From the NCBI GenBank assembly GCA_023422095.1, contig JAEZSD010000076.1, positions 1-13,696 on the forward strand: 13,696 nucleotides of DNA, in the 5' to 3' direction. Origin of the DNA: Bacillota bacterium. Lineage in GTDB: Bacteria; Bacillota_I; Bacilli_A; RFN20; CAG-826. A model generated the notes under the pieces. The model was not told the DNA's origin and made no database searches. It was given only the letters and a program-made list of their open reading frames with translations. The position numbers and the translations under genes were made by a program. Shown here piece after piece: positions 5,656-13,439 of this stretch (position 1 is the stretch's first letter; each line of letters opens with the position of its first letter).

Positions 5656-7647
5656 TTATTTCGCATTTTCCTTTATAAGGACTGCCACTTCATAAACAAA
5701 ATCGTTTACAGTAGCCATTACCCCGAGTTTTTCTTCTGGGAGTGTGATATCAAATCTTTCCTGAACTTCCTTAATCAACTCGACATAATTCATTGAGTCG
5801 CCACCTAGATCATCGATCCAATTTGCGTCATCTTCAATTTTGAAAGCCGATAAGACGAGAACTTTGGAGAAAATTTCTCTCATGGGTACTAAAACATCAT
5901 TGATGGTTTTTTCGTCAAATCCATCAAATTTCTTGGCTTCTTTTTTAGCGTTAATCGAAATGTAGTCTTTTGAACCATTTTCAAGATCCTTTTTCACTAA
6001 GAATCTCTTAACTTTGATGCCATTGGCTAAAGGCAGTTTATTCTTCGCTAAGAAAACATCAGATATTTTGACATTATGAGGCAAATATTGAGATCTTTGT
6101 TTGACTTGTTCTTTTATCATTTCCAATTGTTCATCAGTCACCCCATTATCAAGTTCAAGGACAAGAGTGACTTTTTCATCGTGAGAATTGGCAATTCCAA
6201 CACCAAGTACTACAAGATGACTAACAAGAGAAATTGATTTGAATGATTCTTCAATTTCATCAGGAAAAATATTCTCTCCATCAGCATTAATAATGATGTC
6301 TTTGATTCTACCTTTCAAATAGTAGCGACCATCAGTATCAGATTCTGCAATGTCACCAGTTCGGAAGAATCCATCTTTGTCCAAGATCGTTTTCTGTTCT
6401 TTGCCTCCGATAATCTCGCGAACATGTAAGGTCGGTGATTTGACTAATAATTCTCGATTATTATCAATCTTGTATTCAACATCGTGAAAAGGCTTCCCGA
6501 TGCTACATTTTAACCTTTCATTAACATCGTTTGATAATTCAACGGAAGTGACACCAATCTCTGTCATTCCATACCCGTTGGAAAGAGGATAACCGAGTGA
6601 GTTGATGGTGGTGATGGTTTCACTGGAGAGGAAACCTCCTCCTGAAATACAAAATCTAAGTTTGGGTCCAAGTAGCATTTTTTGAATCACCGAGCGAGTG
6701 ATATCCCAACCAGCTTTTCCAGCTTCTTTTTTTGTAATTTTATCAAGATTGTATTGCATGAATTTATAAAATAATTCTTTTCTTTCAGGCTCTAGAAAAT
6801 CGACTTTCCTTTTGGTGTTTAAAGCAAGGCTGTCCCAGAATAGAGGAACGCTGTACACATGAGTAACTCCGGCTTTTTGACAAACTTTTTGTATTTCACT
6901 TGGAGTAATTGCGCTGGGGAAAACCATCGTTTTTCCGTAGAAAGTGTACCATAGAAAAACAGCGACAAATCCGAAGATATGATGGAAAGGAATCATCGCT
7001 AAAATCTTGAGTCTGCCATATTTTTCTGGATACATGATCTCTTTGGTTTCTTTTGGCAAGTCCAAAGAACAACACAACTGATGGCAAATTGCTTCGCCAC
7101 TATAAATCATCAATTTGACATCGCCAGTGGTTCCGCTCGAACAGAATATCACTTCATTTTCCCAAACCGGGGTTATGGTATTAATGGCATTAACACCAAT
7201 GAAATCATCGATTGATATTTTTGTAACATCATAAGAATAGACATCATCAGTCACAATCGCGATGGCTTGGCTCTGAAGGAGAATGTTGCTGGTTCCTTCT
7301 TTGGAGAGTCTAGCATCAATCAATAGCGGTTTATAACCCGCCATTAAAATAGCCCAGAATATTTCACCCCAGTGTGGATTATTGGCAACCTTTAATCCAA
7401 CCGGATAGTGAAGACCATCGGCTTTTAAAATATTGTTAATTGTGGAGGCAAACGAAAAAACATTAACCTTCATCTTTTTATATCTATAGTGCTTTAACTT
7501 TCCTTTAATATCGTAATATTCAACCGCGATCTTGTTTGCATTTCTTTGACAAATAAGAGTGAATATATCTTGCATGGATTTATTTCTTTCCATGACTAGA
7601 GATGCTGACTTAATAAATTCGTCGACCTTTTTGTATTCAGGATACAT
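5656..7647 (-). CDS. AMP-forming acyl-acid ligase with C-terminal acyl carrier domain
   Basis: This 663-residue ANL-superfamily enzyme should activate a carboxylic acid as an acyl-adenylate and load it on its own carrier domain. Adenylation motifs in order: SSGTTGDVK phosphate loop (170-178), NGYGMTEIG (357-365), the RTGD aspartate (Asp432), GRIKDIIINADGENIFPDEIE (446-466) and NGIKVKR with the likely catalytic lysine Lys545 or Lys547. Residues about 580-663 form an acyl carrier domain with DLGGDS, where Ser618 would carry phosphopantetheine. The general pattern resembles fatty-acid ligases rather than amino-acid adenylation domains, but the substrate cannot be read. No synthase, acyltransferase or phosphopantetheinyl transferase gene is nearby. 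A GGAGAG site (7656-7661) 8 bases upstream supports the start. It probably follows the yfcE-like gene, 42 bases upstream. Confidence 0.88.
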   Translation of the reverse strand: MYPEYKKVDEFIKSASLVMERNKSMQDIFTLICQRNANKIAVEYYDIKGKLKHYRYKKMKVNVFSFASTINNILKADGLHYPVGLKVANNPHWGEIFWAILMAGYKPLLIDARLSKEGTSNILLQSQAIAIVTDDVYSYDVTKISIDDFIGVNAINTITPVWENEVIFCSSGTTGDVKLMIYSGEAICHQLCCSLDLPKETKEIMYPEKYGRLKILAMIPFHHIFGFVAVFLWYTFYGKTMVFPSAITPSEIQKVCQKAGVTHVYSVPLFWDSLALNTKRKVDFLEPERKELFYKFMQYNLDKITKKEAGKAGWDITRSVIQKMLLGPKLRFCISGGGFLSSETITTINSLGYPLSNGYGMTEIGVTSVELSNDVNERLKCSIGKPFHDVEYKIDNNRELLVKSPTLHVREIIGGKEQKTILDKDGFFRTGDIAESDTDGRYYLKGRIKDIIINADGENIFPDEIEESFKSISLVSHLVVLGVGIANSHDEKVTLVLELDNGVTDEQLEMIKEQVKQRSQYLPHNVKISDVFLAKNKLPLANGIKVKRFLVKKDLENGSKDYISINAKKEAKKFDGFDEKTINDVLVPMREIFSKVLVLSAFKIEDDANWIDDLGGDSMNYVELIKEVQERFDITLPEEKLGVMATVNDFVYEVAVLIKENAK

Positions 7648-7689
7648 AGAAATATCTCTCCGTTTCTTGGGTAAATAATATTAGATAAT

Positions 7690-8136
7690 TCATTTTTTGT
7701 CGAGAAGACTATAGAAATTGACCTTCACCTGTTCTTGACTTATGTCAATTACGGCAAATGATAAATCATGACCATCCCGAGCAAATGAAATCGCTCCAGG
7801 ATTAATATGAATTACTCCGTCTATTTCAACATGTTCTCTTTTGTGGGTGTGACCATGAATAAAGATTTTTATCTTTTGCTCTCTTAAAAAAGAGGCATCT
7901 ATTCTTGGGGCGTGTTGCATGAATAGTGAACCATAAGGTGTTGGGAAGAGTAACCTATCTGGCAAGTTCATATCCCAGTCACGATTACCTTTAACCATTT
8001 CGAAAGGAAAAATACTTGAAGAAGATGTCTCTCCATCTCCGGCATGGAGATATAAATCGCAATCAGGGAATCTTTTGTATATTTCATCTAGCGCAGCATT
8101 ATTGCTGTGACTATCGGCACATAAAGCTATTTTCAT
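7690..8136 (-). CDS. YfcE/MJ0936-type metallophosphoesterase
   Basis: This small calcineurin-like phosphoesterase (148 residues) probably hydrolyses a phosphodiester with a two-metal site; the substrate in the cell is unknown for most of the family. Metal ligands are visible in order: ADSH (Asp8, His10), HAGD (Asp34), GNRD (Asn51), QHAP (His75) and GHTH (His96, His98), followed by INPGAIS. An ATG at 8142 would add two residues (Met-Phe). The ATG at 8136 is preferred because MKIALCADSH matches the family start and lies 6 bases past a TAAAAT on the minus strand, as expected of a leaderless mRNA. No Shine-Dalgarno is seen for either. It is divergent from fmt and leads into the ligase-ACP gene. 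Confidence 0.9.
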   Translation of the reverse strand: MKIALCADSHSNNAALDEIYKRFPDCDLYLHAGDGETSSSSIFPFEMVKGNRDWDMNLPDRLLFPTPYGSLFMQHAPRIDASFLREQKIKIFIHGHTHKREHVEIDGVIHINPGAISFARDGHDLSFAVIDISQEQVKVNFYSLLDKK

Positions 8137-8142
8137 GAACAT

Positions 8143-8178
8143 ATTTTAATGTATTTTGTTAACAAAATGAATTATTAT
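8143..8178. promoter_or_regulatory. Divergent yfcE/fmt promoter region centred on a 16-bp palindrome
   Basis: ATTTTGTTAACAAAAT (8153-8168) is a perfect palindrome. A minus-strand -10-like TAAAAT (8148-8143) faces yfcE and a plus-strand TATTAT (8173-8178) faces fmt. Each is centred 15 bases from the palindrome centre, so the palindrome fills both spacers and reaches the -35 positions. Neither promoter has a good -35. This is the geometry expected of an operator for a dimeric regulator serving both genes; no regulator is identified. Confidence 0.5.
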
Positions 8179-8185
8179 TATTGTG

Positions 8186-9124
8186 ATGGAAAAAGAAAAT
8201 TTACGTCTTATATTTATGGGAACTCCCCGCATCAGCGCTTTTGTGTTCGAATCTCTTATTGAGGCCGGATATCATTTTGTCGGTCTTATCGCTCAACCCG
8301 ATCGGCCAATAGGTAGAAATGGTGAAACCGAAAAAGTCCCCACAAAAGTTGTCGCGGAAAAATATGGGATTCCAGTTTTTCAACCTATTAAGATTCGCAA
8401 AGAATACGATTTCGTAAAAGAATTACGACCAGATTTAATTATCACGTTGGCGTATGGGCAAATTGTTCCTCAAGGCCTATTAGATATTCCTCAATACGGA
8501 TGCTTAAACCTCCATGGCTCTTTGCTGCCTAAGTATCGAGGTGCTGCTCCAATCCAATATGCGCTCATCAACAATGAAAAAGTTACCGGAATGACTCTCA
8601 TGGAAATGATTGACAAGATGGACGCGGGTAGAATGTATGCCAAGCAAATTGTTGAGATATTTCCAGAAGATAATGCCACATCTTTATTCAAAAAGATGGG
8701 ATTAGCCGCCAAAGATTTGATTTTAGATAGCTTGCCAAAATACATCAGTGGTGAACTTGTTGGCGAAGTCCAAGACGAGAGTTTAGTTACTTTCGCCCCC
8801 AGCATTAAAGTCGAGCAAGAGAAGCTTGATTTATCAATGGATGCTGAGAAAGTGTTGGGCTGGATAAGAGCGTTAAGCGATAAGCCAGGCGCATATCTGA
8901 TTCTCGAAGGCGAGAAAGTAAAAATCTATCGCGCTGAATTAGTAAAAATACCCTTCAAAGGCCAGGTTGGCGAAGTAATTCAAGCCAACAAAAACGGACT
9001 TGTTGTTCAACTAAATGATGGGCAATTATCTATATTGGAAATCCAAAAAGAAGGTAAAAAAAGAATGGACTTTCGTTCATTTGTTAATGGAAACCAAAAG
9101 TTGTTCGGGAAAATCTTCGAGTAA
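8186..9124 (+). CDS. fmt: Methionyl-tRNA formyltransferase
   Basis: Fmt formylates initiator Met-tRNA using 10-formyltetrahydrofolate. The 312-residue product has the usual length and order: LRLIFMGTPRISAFVFESL (6-24), QPDRPIGR (37-44), then the active site with Asn108, His110 (NLHGSLLPKYRGAAP, 108-122) and Asp146 (KMDAG). A C-terminal tRNA-binding domain (about 205-312) includes VLGWIRALSDKPGAYL. The ATG at 8186 was chosen over the GTG one codon earlier (8183) because it lies 7 bases past a TATTAT and no Shine-Dalgarno is present. fmt is usually next to def or priA; here it stands alone beside a phosphoesterase. Formylation is notable because leaderless mRNAs are read with initiator tRNA on intact ribosomes. 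Very secure. Confidence 0.97.
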   Translation: MEKENLRLIFMGTPRISAFVFESLIEAGYHFVGLIAQPDRPIGRNGETEKVPTKVVAEKYGIPVFQPIKIRKEYDFVKELRPDLIITLAYGQIVPQGLLDIPQYGCLNLHGSLLPKYRGAAPIQYALINNEKVTGMTLMEMIDKMDAGRMYAKQIVEIFPEDNATSLFKKMGLAAKDLILDSLPKYISGELVGEVQDESLVTFAPSIKVEQEKLDLSMDAEKVLGWIRALSDKPGAYLILEGEKVKIYRAELVKIPFKGQVGEVIQANKNGLVVQLNDGQLSILEIQKEGKKRMDFRSFVNGNQKLFGKIFE

Positions 9125-9148
9125 AGACTAGAATTAACTAGTCTTTTT
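9123..9148 (+). terminator. Intrinsic terminator of fmt overlapping its stop codon
   Basis: AAAGACTAG (9123-9131), an AATTAA loop and CTAGTCTTT (9138-9146) form a perfect 9-bp stem, with T residues through 9148 and then CTTT. The first two bases of the stem are the last two of the fmt TAA. Confidence 0.8.
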
Positions 9149-9151
9149 CTT

Positions 9152-9157
9152 TACTAT
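9152..9157 (+). promoter_or_regulatory. Predicted -10 box of the helicase gene (leaderless start)
   Basis: TACTAT (5 of 6 matches to TATAAT) ends 6 bases before the ATG at 9164, which predicts transcription starting at the ATG. It begins 4 bases after the T run of the fmt terminator. No -35 or Shine-Dalgarno is visible. TATATT at 9155-9160 is an alternative. Confidence 0.42.
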
Positions 9158-9163
9158 ATTCAT

Positions 9164-11500
9164 ATGAACAAGTCATTAGAACTTTCAGTTCATCAACTAG
9201 TTGACTTTCTTTTAAGAAGAGGCGATATCGACAATCGCGTTTTTAATCGTAGTTCGATGCAAGAAGGCAGTCGCATTCACGCCAGCTTCCAGGAGAAGCA
9301 AGGCAGCGATTATATTAGTGAATATCCTTTAAAGCACACCTTTCTTATTGAAGATGTAACAATTAATCTCCAAGGAAGAGCGGATGGAATTATCAAAAAG
9401 AATCCCGACGAATTCGTCATTGATGAGATAAAATCCTCGGTCATTGATTTAAACACTTTTAAAGAAGAAAACAACGATTGGCATCTTGGGCAAGCCAAAT
9501 GCTACGCTCTGATGTTTCTATATGAGCAAAATCTTCCCCGCGTCGGGATAAGAATGACATACATCCGTCAAGGTAAAGAAAAAGAAAGAATGGTGGACTA
9601 TTATTATTTCCTCAAAGAGGAATTGGAACAATTTGTCTTTGGGCTTCTTTATGAATATATAGCCTTCGTTAACATTATATTTCGCCACCAAGAGCAAAGA
9701 GATATTTCAATCAAGAATCTTCAATTTCCCTTTGACAAATATCGAAGAGGACAAAGAGAACTAGCGAAATACGCCTACGGAATTACCAAGAATGGTGGCC
9801 GTTTCTACTGCGAAGCTCCAACCGGTATTGGTAAAACCATGTCCACTCTTTTTCCTTTCATCAAATCTCTCGCCGATGATGACAAAAGCAAAATCTTCTA
9901 TCTAACCGCCAAGACATCTGGCAAAGAAGCGGCATATGAGGCGGCGGAATTGTTAAAGAGCAAGTCGCTTGTTCTCAACGACATTGTTGTCACCGCTAAA
10001 GATAAAATATGTTTTTCAAGCGGAAAGGCCTGTAATCCCGATGAATGCCCATTTGCTAAGGGTTATTACAATAAGATTCAAGGTGTTTTAAAGCAATCTC
10101 TAATCGACCATTCAACTTTTAATTACGAAACAATTGTCGCGATTGCTCGAGAAAACGAAATATGCCCTTTCGAATTAGAACTTGATCTTTCATTATTCTG
10201 CGACTTAATAATCTGTGATTATAACTACGTTTTTGATCCAATATCATATATGAAACGATATTTTGAAGAGGATGCTAGTCATTATTTAGCCCTAGTGGAT
10301 GAGGCCCATAACCTCGTCGATCGTTCTAGAGATATGTACAGTGCCTCGATTAGTTATATTTCTTTCTTAAAAGCTCGAAAATCTATCCGCAAAGTTAAGC
10401 ATTCTCGATTGAAAAAAGCGATGAGCAAATTCGACAAGATGTTTAAGGAAATCTCCACAAATTATCCTATTGGTAATCACATCTTTGAAGATTTCTCTGA
10501 AGATGATTATAAACTATACAATTCGTTCATCACTTTGATGCAGGATCTCAACAAAAATGAACACGAAATAGTCAGCAAAGATTTGCTTGACTTTTATCTT
10601 GAAATAAATCGCTTTATGAAAATCAGCGAGTTCTTTAACGAGCGATACTTAGCCTATTACCAAATTGAAGAGGACATTAAGATTCATCTATTTTGTTTAG
10701 ATGCTTCCTATTTTATTGCGTCAATGACTAATCGGTTGAAGGGAAGCGTGTTCTTCTCTGCCACTCTATCTCCGATTGAATATTTTATCGATACTCTCGG
10801 TGGTAAAAAGGATACTGATCCAACTCTCATTCTTCCTTCTCCTTTTCCTCAAAACAATTTTAAATTAATGGTGGCTCCCAAAGTCTCGGTTAAATATAAA
10901 AATAGAGAAGGCTCTTATGAAGAAGTCGCTGAATATATTCGCGCCTTTGTCGCCAATAAAGTAGGCAACTATTTTGTCTATACGCCAAGCTATGACTATC
11001 TAGAAAAACTGATTAAATTTTTCTCTCCTGAGGACTTTGTTTTTTATCGTCAGGACCGCGACATGTCAGATCAAGAAAAAATGGATTTTCTAAATCATTT
11101 TATGGGGCATCCATCGGCTACAACTGTTGGCTTCCTGGTGATTGGCGGATCATTTGCTGAAGGCATTAATTTAATTGATGATCGTCTCATCGGAGCGGTA
11201 ATTATCGGAATTGGTATGCCGAGAATCAATTTTGAAAGTGATCAAATCGCCGCCTATTTCAAGAGCCAAGATAAACCTGGACACGACTATGCTTATCTCA
11301 ATCCTGGCATGAATAAAGTCATGCAAGCAGTGGGAAGAGTAATACGCAGTGAAGAAGACCGAGGAGCGGCGCTTTTAATCGACGAGAGATACATGTATCG
11401 CCAATATCAAGATCTCTTTAGAGTCGAATGGAACAACTATCTGGTTGTCCTCAACCCTCAAGAAGTAAAAAATCACTTATTAAATTTCTTTAAGAAATAG
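9164..11500 (+). CDS. XPD/DinG-type iron-sulfur DNA helicase with N-terminal RecB/Cas4-like nuclease
   Basis: This 778-residue protein joins a PD-(D/E)XK nuclease and a superfamily 2 helicase and likely processes damaged or branched DNA. Nuclease residues (about 30-150): His39, Asp74 (QGRADGI), Glu88 and Lys90 (DEIKS), and Gln110 (GQAKCYA). No cluster cysteines are seen at this domain's end. The helicase has APTGIGKT (Walker A, 218-225), four cysteines placed like the XPD iron-sulfur cluster (283, 290, 295, 334), VDEAHNL (DEAH, 379-382), FFSATLSP, and QAVGRVIRSEEDRG (motif VI, 721-734; Arg725, Arg728). XPD-type enzymes unwind 5' to 3', so this is expected. Related nuclease-helicase fusions occur in many Bacillota; the exact role is not established to my knowledge. 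No Shine-Dalgarno. Motifs are all intact. It is not a Cas operon member: no array is nearby. Confidence 0.92.
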   Translation: MNKSLELSVHQLVDFLLRRGDIDNRVFNRSSMQEGSRIHASFQEKQGSDYISEYPLKHTFLIEDVTINLQGRADGIIKKNPDEFVIDEIKSSVIDLNTFKEENNDWHLGQAKCYALMFLYEQNLPRVGIRMTYIRQGKEKERMVDYYYFLKEELEQFVFGLLYEYIAFVNIIFRHQEQRDISIKNLQFPFDKYRRGQRELAKYAYGITKNGGRFYCEAPTGIGKTMSTLFPFIKSLADDDKSKIFYLTAKTSGKEAAYEAAELLKSKSLVLNDIVVTAKDKICFSSGKACNPDECPFAKGYYNKIQGVLKQSLIDHSTFNYETIVAIARENEICPFELELDLSLFCDLIICDYNYVFDPISYMKRYFEEDASHYLALVDEAHNLVDRSRDMYSASISYISFLKARKSIRKVKHSRLKKAMSKFDKMFKEISTNYPIGNHIFEDFSEDDYKLYNSFITLMQDLNKNEHEIVSKDLLDFYLEINRFMKISEFFNERYLAYYQIEEDIKIHLFCLDASYFIASMTNRLKGSVFFSATLSPIEYFIDTLGGKKDTDPTLILPSPFPQNNFKLMVAPKVSVKYKNREGSYEEVAEYIRAFVANKVGNYFVYTPSYDYLEKLIKFFSPEDFVFYRQDRDMSDQEKMDFLNHFMGHPSATTVGFLVIGGSFAEGINLIDDRLIGAVIIGIGMPRINFESDQIAAYFKSQDKPGHDYAYLNPGMNKVMQAVGRVIRSEEDRGAALLIDERYMYRQYQDLFRVEWNNYLVVLNPQEVKNHLLNFFKK

Positions 11501-11507
11501 GCTTTTA

Positions 11508-11521
11508 TGCTATAATAACGC
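11508..11521 (+). promoter_or_regulatory. Predicted extended -10 promoter of lepA
   Basis: TGCTATAATAACGC contains TGC plus a perfect TATAAT (11511-11516) and is identical over 14 bases to 1192-1205 before greA. The start would be near 11523, leaving about 7 bases before the ATG at 11530, too short for a ribosome binding site. The -35 region (about 11488-11493, CTTTAA) is poor, as is common with extended -10 promoters. The helicase stop is at 11500, so the promoter lies in the 29-base gap. Confidence 0.65.
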
Positions 11522-11529
11522 GAAAACAT

Positions 11530-13344
11530 ATGAAAATAGATCAAAAGAAAATTAGAAACTTCTCCATCATCGCCCATATCGACCACGGTAAAAGCACTCT
11601 CGCAGACCGTATTTTAGAAGCGACAGGAACGATTGAACAACGGGACATGAAGGAACAAATTCTCGATTCCATGGATTTGGAAAGAGAAAGAGGCATTACC
11701 ATCAAGCTCAATGCGGTTACTTTGAACTACAAAGCAGATGACGGAAACACTTATATTTTTAATCTTATTGACACTCCAGGGCATGTCGATTTTACCTATG
11801 AAGTATCACGCTCTTTAGCGGCCTGTGAAGGCGCAATTTTGGTGGTGGATGCTACTCAAGGTGTTGAAGCTCAAACACTAGCCAATACTTATTTAGCTAT
11901 CGATAATAATCTAACTATTCTACCAATTATCAATAAAATTGATTTACCGAGTGCTAGACCAGACTTATGCCGCAAAGAAATTGAAGAAAAAATCGGTATT
12001 GACTGCGCTGATGTCGTCGAAGTATCAGCTAAAACCGGTTACCACATCCACGAATTGTTAGAAACTATAGTTAAAGACGTTCCTCCTCCAAGTGGGGACC
12101 CTGAATCCCCTTTAAAGGCTTTGATATTTGATAGTTATTATGATTCCTATCGAGGAGTAGTAATTCTCCTTCGCATTATGGACGGAACCGTTAAAATCGG
12201 CGACGAGATTCGCTTAATGCAAGCTAATAAGCAATATCAAGTAACTGAATTAGGCATTCACGCCGCTGATCCAATAAAAGTTGATACTCTTTCCGCTGGT
12301 GAAGTTGGCTATTTATGCGCGCAAATAAAAAACATCAAAGATGTCCGACCAGGTGATACGGTAACTTCGGTTAACAATCCAGCCCTAAAAGCTTTGCCAG
12401 GCTATCGAATAATGAATCCAATGGTCTTTTGTGGATTATACCCTGTTTATTCCGAAGAATATCACGAATTAAAAGACGCTCTTGATAAGTTGTCATTGAG
12501 TGATGCATCTCTGCAATATATTGCTGAATCAAGCCAAGCTCTTGGATTTGGTTTCCGCTGTGGATTCCTTGGTCTCCTTCACATGGATATCGTTCAAGAA
12601 CGATTGGAAAGAGAATATAATCTCGACTTAATCTTGACAGCTCCAAGCGTTATCTATCATGTTCATATGACTGATGGAACTATTATTCACCTCGACAACC
12701 CGAGCAAATTGCCCGATAATTCGAAGATTGATCATATTGAAGAACCATATGTTAAAGCTTCAATCATGACTCCCAAAGAATATGTCGGAGCGATTATGGA
12801 ACTATGCCAAGAAAGACGTGGCATATATGAGAACCTTGAATATTTTGATGAAACTAGAATGATTTTGATTTATCAATTACCTCTTGCTGAAATTATTTAT
12901 AATTTCTTTGATAAGCTTAAAAGCTATACGAAGGGATATGCGTCCTTCGATTACGAATACTCCTCATATCGAAAAAGTGATCTCGTTAAATTAGATGTCT
13001 TATTAAACTCCACGGTAGTCGATGCTTTAAGTAGCATTATCTATCGCCCCGATGGCTATAAAAGAGGCCTCGGAGTCATAAGAAGAATTAAAGAAGTTAT
13101 TCCTAGGCAACAATTTGAAATCCCCATTCAAGCCGCCATTGGCGGAAAAGTGGTGGCTCGAGTTGATGTTAAAGCAGTGCGAAAAGATGTCTTAGCCAAG
13201 TGCTATGGAGGAGATATTTCCCGTAAAAAGAAGCTTCTTGAAAAGCAAAAAGAAGGCAAGAAGCGAATGAAAAAGATAGGTTCTGTCGAAGTGCCTCAAG
13301 AAGCCTTTATGTCAATCTTATCGATTGACGATGATGACAATTAG
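11530..13344 (+). CDS. lepA: Elongation factor 4 (LepA), ribosome-bound GTPase
   Basis: LepA is a translational GTPase that binds the ribosome, proposed to back-translocate stalled ribosomes and to aid 30S assembly. The 604-residue product has normal length. GTPase motifs: AHIDHGKST (15-23), ERERGITIK (51-59), DTPGHVDF (81-88, with catalytic-type His85) and NKIDLP (135-140). The EF-G-like domains follow, and the LepA-specific C-terminal domain is seen in SSYRKSDLVKLDVLLN, VDALSSIIYRPDGYKRG, and the basic GDISRKKKLLEKQKEGKKRMK near the end. The start gives the canonical N-terminus (KIRNFSIIAHIDHGKS) but lacks a Shine-Dalgarno. Bacilli usually have hemW and hrcA after lepA; here an unrecognised gene follows. 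Very secure. Confidence 0.98.
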   Translation: MKIDQKKIRNFSIIAHIDHGKSTLADRILEATGTIEQRDMKEQILDSMDLERERGITIKLNAVTLNYKADDGNTYIFNLIDTPGHVDFTYEVSRSLAACEGAILVVDATQGVEAQTLANTYLAIDNNLTILPIINKIDLPSARPDLCRKEIEEKIGIDCADVVEVSAKTGYHIHELLETIVKDVPPPSGDPESPLKALIFDSYYDSYRGVVILLRIMDGTVKIGDEIRLMQANKQYQVTELGIHAADPIKVDTLSAGEVGYLCAQIKNIKDVRPGDTVTSVNNPALKALPGYRIMNPMVFCGLYPVYSEEYHELKDALDKLSLSDASLQYIAESSQALGFGFRCGFLGLLHMDIVQERLEREYNLDLILTAPSVIYHVHMTDGTIIHLDNPSKLPDNSKIDHIEEPYVKASIMTPKEYVGAIMELCQERRGIYENLEYFDETRMILIYQLPLAEIIYNFFDKLKSYTKGYASFDYEYSSYRKSDLVKLDVLLNSTVVDALSSIIYRPDGYKRGLGVIRRIKEVIPRQQFEIPIQAAIGGKVVARVDVKAVRKDVLAKCYGGDISRKKKLLEKQKEGKKRMKKIGSVEVPQEAFMSILSIDDDDN

Positions 13345-13386
13345 TTTTTAATTAGTAGTATTTTAGTAGTTATTTTGGTTTTCTTC

Positions 13387-13416
13387 TTGCCATATTTTTC
13401 GAAATGTTTATATAAT
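13387..13416 (+). promoter_or_regulatory. Predicted strong promoter of the last, partial gene
   Basis: TTGCCA (13387-13392, 5 of 6) and a perfect TATAAT (13411-13416) are separated by 18 bases, the best two-box promoter in the window. A start near 13423 would give a leader of about 17 bases carrying AAAGAGG at 13425-13431. The sequence before it (13345-13386) shows no clear lepA terminator, only an 8-base direct repeat TTAGTAGT at 13352 and 13363. Confidence 0.7.
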
Positions 13417-13439
13417 AAAGCCATAAAGAGGTATCTTTT

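Noticed and set aside
8491..8805. 104-residue minus-strand open frame within fmt
   Set aside because: It is antisense to the active-site and linker region of fmt and has no family features.
11484..11498. Inverted repeat ATTTCTT/AAGAAAT at the end of the helicase gene as a terminator
   Set aside because: Only one base separates the arms, pairing is nearly all AT, and no T run follows directly; too weak to call.
9164..11500. The Cas4-like nuclease domain as a sign of a CRISPR system
   Set aside because: It is fused to an XPD-type helicase, lacks the Cas4 C-terminal cysteines, and no repeats or other cas genes are in the window.
12371..12646. 91-residue minus-strand open frame within lepA
   Set aside because: Antisense shadow of the conserved lepA core.
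13352..13376. Direct repeat TTAGTAGT (twice) after lepA as a regulatory or mobile-element site
   Set aside because: Only 8 bases in AT-rich intergenic DNA, with nothing else to support a function.
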